The position numbers and the translations under genes were made by a program. 64,000 nucleotides of DNA. Source: Gracilaria gracilis. Its lineage: Eukaryota; Rhodophyta; Florideophyceae; Gracilariales; Gracilariaceae. Where the stretch lies: the NCBI GenBank assembly GCA_030374805.1, contig JARGSG010000066.1, positions 62,001 through 126,000 of the forward strand, read 5' to 3'. This document shows, piece after piece, positions 36,986 through 49,871 of this stretch. Each line of letters begins with the position of its first letter. Within the stretch, counting starts at the first letter, position 1. The notes beneath the pieces are model-generated. The model saw nothing but the letters and a program-made list of their open reading frames with translations, had not been told where the DNA came from and did no database searches.

Positions 36986-38635
36986 TCACAGCTTGCGTGC
37001 CCGTACGTACGATCTCGGACATCCGATCCGCCCTTCCCCCTCCTTAAATTTTTGCCGATGCTGAAGGGTTTCGGCAATTTTAATAGCGTGCGATAAAGGG
37101 TTGGAGGATGTTTCCGGCTTTTCGAAATTATCCTGATCGGTGCGGTACCCACGCCACCGTACGCGGTATTTTTGTGGGTTTGGGGTGTCGCGATGGTCGA
37201 CGACGCGTTCCAACACGCTCGAAACTGTTCCGGGCTGTGTGGTAAGTTGGTCGTCGACGAGTTCGTCCGCATACGGTCCTTCAGGGTCGGCAGCTACTGT
37301 GCCGCGTGTCCGGTCGAAAGTAACAGGTGTGGTTGTTGGCGGTGCGGTTGGAGCTTTTGTCACTCTTTCAATGCTGACGGTGTTGTGAATACCGTCTTGG
37401 TTCCGAGTGACAGTAGCGTCCGTTGCGAATACACCCTTAAACGGGCCGACTGTCTTCTTTAATAGCTTCCGATACGTACGTTTCTGGTCCGTAAGGTCCT
37501 CCTCCGTGTTCTTGTAGGCCAATCGGTCAACGAAGAGATCTTCTTCGGGGGTAAAGCTCGGCGTGTACTGTACGGACTTGGCGACTTTTTTTTTGTAGCG
37601 CTGTTGGGCGCGTCTCAATTTAGTCCAAGCGGTCTGCAGCGTAGCCTGTAGGAGTTTGAGCGTATATCGTTTTAACCAAGCGGCCGTGGGCTGTGTGGTG
37701 GTAGTGGGGTCCAAGGCCGTACTGGGTTCATCCAACAGGACGCTAAGGGGTTTGCGCGTTAACGCAACATCAGACTGTGCGGTGCCAAGAGATCCATGGA
37801 TCTGTAGGTTGTAGCCGTACGTAAGTGGTTGAACATATGCATGCAAAGTGTTGTAGTGATCCGCTACATATTGGCGTAACCTCTCCACGCGTGTCTTGTT
37901 AAACCGCTCGGCCTCACCCTTCGTTTTCAGATGGTACGAGTTCGGTAGTACGTACTTGGTTCCCAAAGCGGTGCAAACAGTCTCGAAGAACTTCGAGACA
38001 AATTGAGTTCCGTTATCGGTTAGCAGGTAGTTGGAAATTCCGTAAGGATAAACCCAACTCTCCAAGAAGGCCTTCGCCATCGCGGAAGCTGTGGTTGACC
38101 ACACGGAAATAGGACGATATATCTTGGTAAGCTGATTAGTTATAACCAATATGTACTGGTAACGGTTTACGGACTTCGTGAATGGACCAACGATGTCTAT
38201 CGCGGCGAACCCCAGAGTGCAGGTCGCAAGGAACAGCTTTAACAGCTTCTGCGACTTGAAGTGTGTTCCCCCTGTCACTGGACATGTGCAACAGTTTCGT
38301 ACGGTCTGGAATACATCATTGGCCATATGTGGCCAGTTAAAGTCTCAACAGAGACTCTCATACATCCGATTGGAGCCCGAATGGCCGACCAGACGGGGGT
38401 AGTGTGCCAAGTAGGGGGCACGTTCCTGCAGTGATGCAGGTACTAGCTTCTGGATGGCGCCGTCTAGTTGGGATTTGCGCCCCATAAATCTATTTCGGTC
38501 ACTTTCTAACAGAGTGACACCGTTGCAGATGTTTTTCCGTAAAGACTGGCAGGAAATATCATCTGCTTGAGCTCGCACCAGCTCTTCGACCGTGACCAGA
38601 ACGATATGGGCTTCCTCCGAGGTAACAGCAAACAC
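36986..38635 (-). pseudogene. Gypsy A integrase with C-terminal chromodomain
   Basis: The 446-codon open frame from 38326 carries the catalytic triad AIDIVGPF (D44), LLTDNGTQF (D104) and KGEAERFN (E140), with 35 residues between the last two as expected. The H2C2 zinc finger starts upstream (GHSGSNRMYESL), and a TGA interrupts the frame just before DFNWPHM, then NCCTCPVTG follows. The C-terminus holds a chromodomain (VLERVVDHR, YRVRWRGYR, then DNFEKPE in place of WEP), the mark of chromoviruses. Apart from the TGA, this half of pol is intact. Confidence 0.85.
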
Positions 38636-38871
38636 CTTTGGGATGCCAGAAGACGTTTTCTTGGCGTTGGCTAGTCTACGCAGACGTCGCTGTACTCATC
38701 ACCTTGAACGGTAATGTTGCTGATGAAGTAGTCATCGTCCGTACGGTCATTCACTAGCAGGCAGAGGACCCTCTCGTCCAATGGGACATCTTCTTCTCCA
38801 TCCGTCTGCATCCAAGAACGAGCGTCAGCCACTTGGTTTTCGACACCCGGACGGTGGACGAAATCGAAGTC

Positions 38872-40877
38872 CTACTCAATTATACGCAGCCGCCACCAAT
38901 CCAGTCGTCCTGAAGCGTTCGCAAGATTTAGTATCCACTTCGAGGAGTGGTGATCCGCTCGGACTGTGGAACTATGACCTTCTAGGTAGAGACGAAGTAG
39001 CAGTATAGCCCAGACAACCGCAAGACGTTCCCGTTCGGTAGTTGAATATTGCCATTTGGTTCTTGATAGAGAGCGGCTCCAGTAACCGATCGCTAGTAGG
39101 CTTCCGTCCGGTTGCTTGTGCAGCAGGGGGCATCCTACCTGCCGGTCGCATGCGTACGTATCCAGAACGTACAGGTACCCTTGACGGAGGATATCCAAAA
39201 TAGGCGGGCGTCTCAGTCTCTGACATAACTCGTCAAAGGCCTCGTATTGCGTATCGGTCAATGTCGCAAACTTCGTGAGTTGCCTCTCCTCCAACTTGCA
39301 GTTCAATGGATCCGTCATTCGGACGAAGTTCGTGACAAACCGGCGGAAAATGTGACAGAGCCCCAAGAATGATCGGAGTTCCGTTTGGGTCGTAGGCGGT
39401 TTAGCCTGCTTGATAGCGTTCTGTGTTCTGAGAGACACTGAATGCTTCCCCTATCGGATTACGTGACTTACATAGTCCACTGTGCCACTGAAAAGGTAGC
39501 ACTTGTCCAGTCGCAGAGGAACACCAGCCAAACGGATCATATGCAGTATCGTCCGCACATGTTCGAAATGCTTTCAACCGTCGGGGGAATAGATGATTAA
39601 TTCATCATGATACACCAGTGCGTACTGCCATTTTACCCGTGTAAGGATGATATCGAGAGCAAGCTGGAAAGTAGCCGGTGCGTTCTTGAGTCCGAACGGC
39701 ATTCTCTGATAACGATAAAGTCCCATATACGACGTGAAGTCGTTTTGTCCCGGTCGGCTTCGTTCATTTCGGTCTGCCAATAACCACTATTGTTTTCCAA
39801 AGTGGTGAAGATTTGTGCATCTCCTAGAGAGTCGATTCACTCGTCCATTCGGGGTAGTGGATACGTTTCCCGTACGAAAGTAGCGTTCAACTGGCGGTAC
39901 TCGAAGGAGAAGCGAATGCTTCCGTCTTTCTTGAGCGCAAATACGACCAGACTGGCCCATTCTTCCAATGACGGTTCTATGAAACCAGCAGCGAGCTGCT
40001 TGGTTATCTCCTTGCGTTAGAGTTCTCTCCAAGCGGGTCCAGCACGAAATGGCATCTGGAATATGGGCATCATGCCTGGTTCCAGATGGATGCGGTGCTT
40101 TTCTGCCGCATTAGTTCCGAGATGGCCATTCCATATGTCCGCAAACACTCTAAGTAGCTCAACTACCTCATCTAGTTCGGTAGCATACTCAGGACTGATC
40201 TGTACCTTGCGGGGCCAATCGTTCTCTTCTTTCCGTACAGTTTCTTGCTTCTTTTCGGTATCCTTGTCTTTCCGTTCGAGATTACCGTCCGAAATCGGAA
40301 TTTGTTCCCCCTACTTAGACTCATCGCTCCGCGAAGATTGTTGCGGAGTTAGAAGCGCTACAAGAGATTGAACGGCAAGTCCGATAAAGGTGTTCTTGTG
40401 TAATCGGACCGAGGCGTCAGAAAATTTCGCTACGCGAACGAAAAAGGGTACGTCCGGTCGGAGCTCCATGACTCCACCCGAAAGAAGTTTGAGATCAAGT
40501 GTCGATCCCGTGCGGTGATGACACTGTAGAAAGCCCAAGGCAAACATTTTTAAGGGTTCCCAAAACGTTCGTTTTCGACATTGCGCGTAGAACAACTGGA
40601 CAGGCAACTTGAATCTTATTAGATGGGGTTTCACGTTTGGGTTCTAGTTCCGGCGCGGAAGGTGCATTTGGCCCATAGGCGGAGATTGTATGCACACCGG
40701 TTTGGAGTGACGTAGGAGTATTGTCCGTTTCAGTGGTAGTATCGCCAAGACGTGCTTGTCAATAAAAGAAGGGCTGAGTATTACGCTGGTGGAGAGGTTG
40801 GAAACCACCAAAACCTGTACTACTACGTTGAGGTCACCAATTTGGACCATAAGAGGAAGAACTTCCACGGTATCCAT
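38872..40877 (-). pseudogene. Gypsy A protease remnant, reverse transcriptase, RNase H
   Basis: 40644-40877 resembles the late part of a gypsy protease. The reverse transcriptase shows EEWASLVVFALKKDGSIRFS and EYRQLNATFVRETYPLPRMD, ended by TGA. LYRYQRMPFGLKNAPATFQ and a damaged catalytic box VYHDELIIYS (normally YxDD) follow. RNase H covers 38872-39438 (ELRSFLGLCHIFRRFV, VLDTYACDRQVG, YWSRSLSRTKWQYSTTERE, VRADHHSSKWIL). Several stops and frame changes. Confidence 0.82.
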
Positions 40878-41197
40878 ACGGGTTTTCGATGCGTCCGTAA
40901 TTTAGGGTCTTACGTCTGGTCGGAAGTTTGAGCGCCGTTTCGGGCGGAAATGGCGTCCGTGAACCAGAAAGGGTCCGGCCCTGGTGTCAGAAACTCCCAT
41001 TAACGGAGACATAAGTGCCGTGTTGAAGCCAACTGGCACGTGCACTTTGTAGTTCGCGCTAGAGGAGAGGACCGTTTCGGATCCTATATCGGTTTCGGTC
41101 AGGTCACATGTCAGGACAGCGTGCTCCCCTCGGATGGAGTCCGTTCAGTTTGTCTCTGACAGGGAGAGGCTAGGCCTCTGTATAGTAAGCGATGCCT

Positions 41198-43360
41198 CTA
41201 CACTTCCTCTCGGACGTTTTCCTGATCGGTAGTAGGCTCCTCGACCAGCATAGTGGCCTGTGTGGGTCGAGGTGAGTACGTCTGGCGTGGTTGTCCGCCT
41301 TGACGGTGTCCAGTGTTGTCCCTCTTGGTATCAGTTTTCCGACTGCAGTAGCCTTCCTTCCGTTGTTGCTGATAATTTGCCTCCCGTATGGCCAGAAGCT
41401 TCTCCTTCAGGTCCGGCAGGAGCAACTGACAACAGTTGGGCTTTAGTGAAAGGCAAATATGACACGGTCTAACTGGTGCCTGCCGCTGGAGTTGTTGCGC
41501 CCAGGAGCTTGCAGAGCTGGGGTAAGACCGAAAAGACTGAGCAGGCGTTGAAGAAGGCAGGGTGGGAGTCAGGTACCTTGAGGACGCGCGGGACACGGCG
41601 AGGATATTTTCCTCGTCTTCATCCAATACAGAATAGATCGATTCCGACGGTGTATCGATACTGTGAACCTTCCGATCCGTACGTGATGACTCTTTCCAAA
41701 CGGTTGGTTTTTGAGTATTGACCCGAATGGACTGTCGACATGAGCCACGTTAGGTCTCTCCGTACGATTCCACGTAATGGACAAGTCCATCGCATTTGAT
41801 ACTGGAATGCGAGGTGAGGTGATTCCTCACGTTTGCCTGTATGGCGGAAAGGAGGACCTCAACGAAGATCCCCTTCAAATTCCGATCGGTAAAGAAAATT
41901 CGGCAACGGAGGGCTTTCGTCCAAAGCTTCTGGTCCAATTACGTTTCCTACATGCCTGACGCTTGGCGGTAGAGGGTGACCTCTGCGGCCGCGCCGGCAA
42001 TGATCTCATCCGTAGCGTTCGTGTTCAATGCGAAGCGAACTACTTCTTCGTACGTGTGGAGAGACTCATCCCGAGTACGGCAGACAGTGCCACACTCACG
42101 TTCGAGCCGAGACTGAAGCACTGTGTGCGCCATTCCGGTCAGGTAGAATTGGAAACACCAGAGGGCTGCCCGTTCAGAGAGTCCATTATAGTTGCAAGCG
42201 GTTTTACACCGCTGCAAGAAATTGAGAACCGATATCGGTCTGTCCGGGAAAAGGAATGACCCTTCAGCTGGACATTCAATTTCTTTTGGTAGCGCGGAAT
42301 CTTGCGAGCCACCCGCGAATTGTACGTTTGGCTCCTTCTGAGCAACCTGTACGTACGGTAGTCCACCACTTTGGCGAACTTCTCGTTCAAAGGCCTGATG
42401 CGTTTCAGCATCAACCTGTCCGAACTGGAACGATACCGATCGGACGTCCCCTCCGTCGAGGGCTGCGGAAGGGCTGTTCGACTTTTGAATCCGTGCAATC
42501 TTCACCCGAAGATGACTTCGAAGAGTCTGAGTCCGTTCTGGCTGATTGTCGCCTTCTCTGGCGGCGGCGATCCTTCCTTTTACGGGGCGCATCATCTAAA
42601 TTGGAACTTCCGCTTGGTGTACCGAATCTGAGGACGATTTCCTCTCTCGTCGGATGAATCTTCTCAGCTTCCGTCTGGATCGTCCTGCGGGTTGGCTGGC
42701 GGGAGGTACACTACTGTCAGACCCTTCTTCGGGGCTTTCTTTAGTTCCGGTTGGTATTGTCTCTCACCGCTAGCGGTTGCATTGTCAGTACGGTCAATAA
42801 AAGAGTTGGGTGGGTGGGTCAGTAGCTGAGCTACCAGTGCGGCCATTGTGCTGTTCAGAGCCGACGTCGCAGGTTCCGGACAATCTGTCTTCAGGATATT
42901 CCTGACCATATCATCTACGATCGGTGTAATATCCTGGGACAGAAGCGCCAGGAATCGGTTTTTGAGGTGCGTACCCATGGCCGTAGACCTCAATTTCCGT
43001 TCGGAGATTCTGCAGGGCGTAGGTAGCCATCCCTGCCTAGAGTTCTCGTGCGGTAGTCCGTTCGGTAAGGATTGGCGGCGCGGGGCCAGCTTCGCCCGGC
43101 GCCGTCTTCTCCGTTCCGGGAAAGGGTTCAAGAGCAGTTGCCTCGTCGTAGTTTCGTTTGGACTTAGACCTGTTATGTGCGGAGTCGTCTCGGAGAATCC
43201 GTTCGGGCTCATCTGAAGGCGTGACGTAGGCCGTCGCGTTGCTCCCGCGGTCAACCGAAGCGGCATCCGAAGCGGGGCGAATAGCGACCGGTACGGACTT
43301 TGCGGAGTATTTTTCGACCAAAGACCCTTCGCCTATTTCTCCGTGCGGACGATGAGCCAT
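41198..43360 (-). pseudogene. Gypsy A gag
   Basis: Overlapping frames: an N-terminal Pro/Arg-rich part (42664-43360); a capsid-like retrotransposon-gag region at 41948-42595 (PISVLNFLQRCKTACNYNG, LWCFQFYLTGMAHTVLQSR, SLHTYEEVVRFALN); and a nucleocapsid-like part at 41198-41626 with CHICLSLKPNCC and a distant GYC. Stops and frameshifts separate the three. Confidence 0.7.
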
Positions 43361-43436
43361 ACTGTACGCATCGGTTACATGATCGGTTCTGCAAACCCGT
43401 ACGATCTCGAATACTAATTCTGGGCCGGGAGATCGA

Positions 43437-43981
43437 TGTGGTATAACACATGCAAATGGAGGAGTCCGAAGCGGTCTTGAGACGGGGGCAGCGGCGTACA
43501 GTCGCGGGACTGTAAAGGAATCCTAACGGTGAAGGAGGGCGGAAGCACCCGGCCGAAGGGAGAGTGGAGGGTCTGTATTGTCAGGCGCATACAGCTGCGC
43601 GCAAACAGTGTACGACCGGTCTGAGAAACCGTAGTGAAATTACCGTGCGGTCAATCGGTAGCGCAAGCTGGTGAGGAAAACGTTCGGTAGATTGATGCTT
43701 GTTGTTTACGAATGGGAGGCAGGGAGATCAGAGCTACAACTAAATATCGAGTCTGGGCCCCCTGATGACTACTGTAAGGTTGGTTCACTTCCTGTACCAC
43801 CGCCCAGCACTACAGAACATACACTAGGGTATAACTTGTACGCTGTGCCAATCCGTCGGGCAGTCGAGCACCAAATCATACACATGGCGGTGGCGCTGCA
43901 CCGGCACACCGTGAACTACCGATTTGTACGTGAAAGGCCAATCAGATACGCTGCGCACCAACTCGGGCCTAATATACTACA
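43437..43981 (-). repeat. 5' LTR of gypsy A
   Basis: Partner of 32799-33346. It starts TGTGGTATAAC and ends ATACTACA in plus-strand reading. Gag begins left of it on the minus strand. Confidence 0.82.
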
Positions 43982-44160
43982 GATGGAAAAGTTCGCGAGA
44001 AGCTATAAGAAGAAAGCGCAGTTACAGAAGGATGAATTCGAAACTTAAAGGAAGAGCAAGGCAGAAATTCATTCCTTCCTTCAAGGTTCAAGCGCAGCTG
44101 GGCCCTTACAAAAAAGTGTTCAGCGTACGATCTTTTTAATGGAGGTTATCCGTTCCTTAA
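43982..44160 (+). pseudogene. Fragment of a gypsy integrase C-terminus
   Basis: A plus-strand frame reads REAIRRKRSYRRMNSK, then FIPSFKVQAQLGPYKKVFSV. This parallels the gypsy A integrase tail (RRAQQRYKKK, then GPFKGVFA). It directly abuts the right LTR of gypsy A, in opposite orientation to it, and suggests an older element beneath. Confidence 0.4.
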
Positions 44161-44269
44161 ACGAGCCGCACGACAAATATCTGGACGCTGTAAACAGGTT
44201 TTTAGACCCTGCTTAAGTTGCTCATCTGAAATACGCTTATGAGAGCATCATGGCATTCTCATCAACGAT

Positions 44270-44595
44270 GCAGAGTGAGATAACAAGGTCAGCTGGAGAG
44301 GAAGATGGCCAGAATTTGTAGCCTTTAACTAGATACAATGCTTGTGTAAACCCTCTTAGGATCCTTCAAACATTGCTACCATTATCTTCTCCTCAATCTT
44401 TCGATCCCATCCGTCGTTTTTTGTTTCGATGTTTAGTGCCCCATAGAATATTGATACAGAAGGAATTGGCGGTGCTTTTCTATCGTTTCTCTTTTCATGA
44501 AACGGATCAATCCAAGAGCATTCATCACCACCTGTAACCATGTTCGGGTGTCCGTAGAAGGGGCCTGGGGTGATACGAAGAATCTTATTTGTAAT
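44270..44595 (-). pseudogene. GSDH-like (glucose/sorbosone dehydrogenase) gene, 3' fragment
   Basis: The minus-strand frame begins NKILRITPGPFYGHPN and continues GGDECSWIDPF and KAPPIP. The PGxFYGHPN block is a landmark of soluble glucose/sorbosone-dehydrogenase-like beta-propellers. After 44356 a stop is followed by further propeller-like sequence (EGLHKHC). The 5' side stops exactly at the GTAAT duplication of gypsy B, and the matching upstream part lies at 56642 and beyond. Confidence 0.6.
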
Positions 44596-45984
44596 TGTAG
44601 AGCATAACCCCCGAACGGGAAGAACCCTATGGGTGTCCGAAATCCAATCCCTGAGGAGGTAATCCGGCGATAGAGTCCTCGTGACTCCCAAGATGTTGGT
44701 GTAACTGCACAGGATATTTAGGTAAACCTACGAGATTTGAAACGAAAAATCCGGTAACAGAATGACCAGAAGCGACAGGCAATAATATCGGCAGACGTGG
44801 CATGCGATTGCCACGCGTGGTATCCGTAGACGGATAGAAAAAGTGAAACCAAAGAAGAGGGCAATACTCATGAGACTAGTGGTACGAAAAGCAACAGAAG
44901 AACACCCAATACTGGGGCGGAGAGGTGTACCTGCCAGGTCAGACAATAAACGTAAATATTTGGACCAAAACAAATAATAAACCAATATGATATGCGTCGA
45001 AACGCTTCTCCTCGGTGGAGCCGGTCGAATGATGGAGCCGTACTAGCGGAGAATTCTCCGAGAAGGAGGCAAAGTACTGGCGCAAGCGATAAAAATTAGG
45101 GCCGAACACGGGTTGAGTTTAGTGACAGGGGTGCGAGCGCGAGCTTGCTGCGCCTAAGTACTGTACCACTAGATCTTTCACGTAGTCAGTAAGTTGACAG
45201 AAAAATAACCACTGTTATACTATAAACACTATATGATGTATCAAAAAGTATAATGTCGACGCTGTTTGTTACGTACTACACTAAAGGCTTATCTTTGACC
45301 TGTCAGAGTCATATACAGTCCGCCTTCTAGCATATATCGTCATACATGTGTAGCTACTACCATAATATACAAGGATAAATGTAAATTATGCAGTCACTGA
45401 ATTTTTGAGTAGTTGCCTAGTCTTGCCGTTGTGAACTCAAGTCAACCGATTTCTTCAGAATAGTAGATTTCACCCTTTTTCCGATTAGACACTGAGTTTG
45501 GAGGTGCTGCGCCTGATGACGATAGAGTTCATCCATTTTCGAAACCCTTCGAGTAGGGATTACGTCATCACTATGTCTTAATACCGGATAACATTCTAGT
45601 ACGTAAATGATTCTGATATGCGCCGTTGATTACATTTTGCAAACCTCGTGTTCCTTCGCACTCTCTGAACATTCAAACAGTTTACCGACTACTACGAGGA
45701 TTGTAAATACTACAAAGGTACTGACTAACAGGATTGTAGATCTAATGTCTGGCCCAAAATGAATATCTAACTCTATCCAAATCGGATGCAACGTGTGACA
45801 AAATCGGCTTCCCGAAATCACCCTAACTTAGATTTCAATATTTTAGAATAATGCCTACCAAAGGTGGCCATGCTGCACAGTACGCACACGGGTCCAGCTC
45901 AAAAGTAACCAATTTCCCGCGAGATATGACTGAAAACTTATAAGTTTTCATCCCCTACAAGGAGCCAAAGTGCATGGCCCTACA
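44596..45984 (-). repeat. 3' LTR of gypsy B, with internal insertion
   Basis: Matches 55826-56636 in two blocks (44596-45170 and 45744-45984), separated by an insertion absent from the right LTR. It ends in CCCTACA. Confidence 0.88.
45171..45743. mobile_element. 573-bp insertion in the 3' LTR of gypsy B
   Basis: Bounded by AGATCT at both ends, with TAGTCAGTA nearby at the left and its reverse complement TACTGACTA near the right, so imperfect terminal inverted repeats are present. There is no coding content apart from a short frame with a membrane-like stretch. A target duplication is not clear. Confidence 0.5.
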
Positions 45985-46056
45985 CATCCTCCTGCTTAAG
46001 AGGTATAACCATCGCTTCGATGACCCGATGATCCCGAGTACGAAGGAGAAATAACC

Positions 46057-47669
46057 ATGTCTGGTTCCGAGAATTCCCCATCGATTGATCTACCTTCTAA
46101 CATTTTGCTAGTGCCTTCACCTCACCTATCCAAAATCAGCATTCTTTCTGTCGCAACACAGTCATCTTCACCCCCTCGCACTGCGACTACGTCTCAATAT
46201 CCAATTTCGTAGCACACCAACCGCAGGGTTCTACCGCTCCGTCAACCTCCGGCGTGCCGGGTCTCAACAACACTCCCGCGACAGGGTCCTTCAACGTCAC
46301 TCCCACGGCAACCACCGCTGGTTCTTCCTACTTCACCAGTACCCGGTCCGTGCCACTGCCACAGCAGTCGTCTGGCTCATCCAATATGGGTATTGGGTCG
46401 TAAAACGCTTCTGAGCCGTTCACACAGATCCCAGCAGTGCCCAACTGGGTCTCGCGCGACGCTTTGGCTGATCGGAATCCGATTGATTCTCCTATTTCGT
46501 ACTCCAGGGCTCCTTGCTTTCACCCAGTGGCTGTGAAGAATACCAATTTTATCCAGGCTTATGCTGAAGATGGCTGGTTTCCCGGCGATCTTCCGGTTCA
46601 CATCACCCAAACTTGGGATTGGCAACATCGCATAGCGATTCCGGTTCATTGCATCCGCCGCGGAACGTGGGAGTCGTGGGACCAATCCGTCCTGGGTTGA
46701 CTCGTATCGCGTATCAGCGAGTTTACTGGACACCAGGAGATGTTCCGATTCCGACTTTGGTCGGTTTTAACTTGCCATACATCCGTACTCGCTGTGCGTA
46801 ATCCTATGGGTACAATTCGCACGACCTGAAAGTTATTGTTCCTCAATTCGAAGGGCTATCGAGCCCGGAGATCCGGCAAGAGCTCCTCTGTTGGACGAGG
46901 TCACTGCTCCATGCAGAATTCCGCTACCTGTGGCGCCAACCTCGACAGAGTTTCCAACAAATGATCGGTTTCCAACGAAAAGCACGATTACGACTCCGGT
47001 TAATTATTCCGTACCAGCATGTGTAATTGGAGAGGATTAACCTACAGTTCAATGTGGGGCGTCACGTGCAATTACCACTCTGATGGAGAATGTGTTAAAT
47101 TCCGCGGGGTTGTTACGTCGAAATGCCTCCATTCTTATCCTATGTAGGATCTGAAATGATTTCCAATCCGCGCAGCGGCTACTGGTCCGTATTTGCCACG
47201 GAGTTGGTTGTCCGCATTGCGGCTTTCTTTCTGTGGGAGATGCAAGAGCAGTGCTGGATTTGGCATCTACCACCGGGGCTGCGTCAATATATCCTCAAAC
47301 TGGATTTAAGATCCCCCTCGGGTCGAGTACAACCAGGACGAGCTTCATGATATTTTCAATCAGATCTCAGACACGAATTGGGACGAAGTATCGTACACCT
47401 AGCGTGCTGGAGGACATCCGAGTCAGGTGGGCCGTTCATCTGGTCGCAAGAACCCGTTTGCTGGGGACTTCATCTACTTCGATACCCATGAGGGTGTTTC
47501 CTGCTCGCAGACGCGAGCCGAAGAAATTCGTAGTACTGTACGCGTGGTTCCGAATGGACACCCCATGGGGTACATTATTGACGAAAAATATGTTCCACAA
47601 GTAGATCTATACGACGCAAATGGTCCCCAAGGGGAAAAGAGGGCTGTGCCGGAAAGGCATTGGGAATAG
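46057..47669 (+). pseudogene. Decayed antisense ORF inside gypsy B
   Basis: Starting MSGSENSPSIDLPSN at 46057, protein-like sequence runs on the strand opposite to gag-pol, with frameshifts and stops. It has a Ser/Thr/Pro-rich section (TPATGSFNVTPTATTAG), then AYAEDGWFPGDLPVHITQTW, then DELHDIFNQISDTNWDEVSY, then AGDFIYFDTHEG and NGHPMGYIIDEKYVPQVDLY. The NQISDTNWDEVS block resembles YSLETDWDNTS of gypsy A's antisense frame at the corresponding place. It converges with pol. No known domain. Confidence 0.5.
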
Positions 47670-48974
47670 GCACCGCTCCTGCTCTTGAAGGAGATAACAA
47701 AGAACCGGCGTCGGTAGACCCGCAAGTTGCGGCTATCCACTAATTATTGTCCTCCATAGGAGTTCCAGTCCTGGCAGGAATGACTGACATCGATGAGCTC
47801 TGGGAACTTGCCTCAGAGAGGTTCAATTGATGTCTCCGCCGTTAAAGTGGTGTTTTTCTCCTGATTCCCTTGGCTTGGTTCCATACAGTAAACTGACATT
47901 TCTTTTCACTCATATTGAGCCTTCTTCTTCTTTCTTCAGTTCCAGTGTTATTCTTCTGGTCCTACGTCATACCGACAATCGGTTTGACGTGTTCTAATCC
48001 GCTTTCGCGGTCACGATTATAATGGTATTCATACTTGTAATCTTCTTCATCCTGCTTTTATTCCTCTTTCAAGAGTCTTCTTCTTCTGTCCTCAGATCTG
48101 TCTTCTCCTTAAAAAAGGTCTTGAGCTGTTCTATTCCACTTGGGACTCCTCCAGATTTGGGGGTAACGGCATTCGTGTTCGGCGATGGTAGCGAACAAGA
48201 AACGATCTGGGTAGATTACGGACCGGTTCTTCGCTATCCTCGCTAGAGGGAAAACCGTACCAATGGATGCGATAGACCTATACTTCAGTTGGAGATATCT
48301 TGTGCGAGACCACATTGTCTATAAAGAACTACGTACAGTGAGTGGTTGGGCTATCCGACGCCATCGGCTTAAATTGTCCTCGCTGTGACGAACGACAACT
48401 GTCGCGCGAGTGAGTGCAACCACGATTCTTTGAGAGGAGATAGCGGTGGTTCACATTTCCGAGCGATCGGTATACACAGTACGCACAAGCGCTTCCTAAC
48501 GGTGGCAGTGTTCCTCACCATACCAGGGTCTTAATATCCCCTACGCGAGAACATTGACAATAGCCCAGAGCGGGAAGATGCAAAGCATTGCAAAGATCCC
48601 GTCTCGGGTACCGGCTTAAGCCTAGAGGCAGTTGTCTCGATGGCGAGTTTGGCCGAGCCCACATTGAGAGAAAATGTTGAACGTTTCGGTAGATAGCAGC
48701 CGTTCAGCACGGAGTATTTCTTGGAGGCGGTTTGGGTGAACGAGCTTACGTGCCGCATGACCCGGGGGGTTCACCGTATCTGTGTGCACGGCCCAGCGAT
48801 CACGAGTGCAAACCTATCTGATTGGCCAGATTTATCTCAACGTGTTGGTTGGGCAAAATCTCTTCATTAAATAGCCAAAGCCGCATTTGTGCGCAATGCA
48901 CTTCATCCGGATTGGCCGGCATTGCACACACAAATATTGGAGAAATTACCCTGCGCTACGCGCCTTTACAGGAA

Positions 48975-49085
48975 TAAAATCAACCGAAATTCGGTGGCAC
49001 GCCACGCGCAGTAGCACAACGGCAGTCTAAAAAAATCAACCGAAATTGCCCTGTTGCGCACACGCAGTGGCACGGTAACTTGAGA
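48975..49085. repeat. Two-unit direct repeat of about 54 bp
   Basis: Two adjacent units share AAAATCAACCGAAATT followed by a GCAGT(A/G)GCAC block. It lies in the non-coding part between the antisense frame and pol of gypsy B. Confidence 0.6.
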
Positions 49086-49871
49086 TCATATGCCGCGGCG
49101 ACAGCGGGGTGCCAAGTGTTCACCAGAGAGACCATCCCAGCATCTTAGGCCAAATTACACTTCCAAATTTGGATTACGTCGGCAAGTGCCTAACCAGTCA
49201 ATTAACGCTCACTTCACTGACGTAATCGGAAAATATCCCATAGGGAAATGTCATTAGACGCTGCAATCATCGCAACCTCGAACGTCCACACCGTGGCGCA
49301 TACACTCTCTCCGCGGCCCTAGGCCGGTAAGTATGTGTCACTGGGGCGATTGTTCGAGTGTAGTCGCTAAAGGGATGCTTGCGGGCTGATCAGTCTTGGA
49401 TGGCATGAAGCAATACGCCTTGTGCGGCATTCTCATGATGGGTAAACCTGGATCTCCTGGCACGGCCTTCTTCTTACGAGGAAGAAGGATGACTTCCCAA
49501 GACGAATGACTTAACTTCTCTTACAACATCTCCACTGAGTGGCATTTCTAATCCACAACCGGACGTGGGAACACTCGTCGACGACGAAGCAGCTTTATCG
49601 CAAGCGCGATCTATTCCCTCCACCTCCTTAGTTATAGACGGGGGTTCTCGAATGAGGTCGGGAGGTGGGAAAACGATGGTGCGTGAGATGTTGTTCTCAT
49701 GTAAATTTATTGGAGGTATAGTAACGGGAACCGCCTCGTGCGTTATATCTGTTACCAACGATTGGGGTGCACAATGACGCTTGGGCGTGACGGTTCCTCC
49801 ATTGTCAAACTTCCCGATTGGGATTCCGGTAAATATGACGGCGGAGCGGGTGCTGATACAACGCGGTCGCG

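Larger units (their letters stand above)
32799..43981 (-). mobile_element. Ty3/gypsy retrotransposon A with chromodomain integrase
   Basis: LTRs of 548 and 545 bp (TGTG...ACA) bound an 11.2-kb minus-strand element. The order on the minus strand is gag (about 43.36-41.2 kb), protease remnant, reverse transcriptase, RNase H, integrase with chromodomain, then 3.6 kb before the 3' LTR containing tandem repeats and a long antisense reading frame. The flanking 5-mers do not match, so the insertion has been rearranged or a boundary is off by some bases. Confidence 0.85.
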
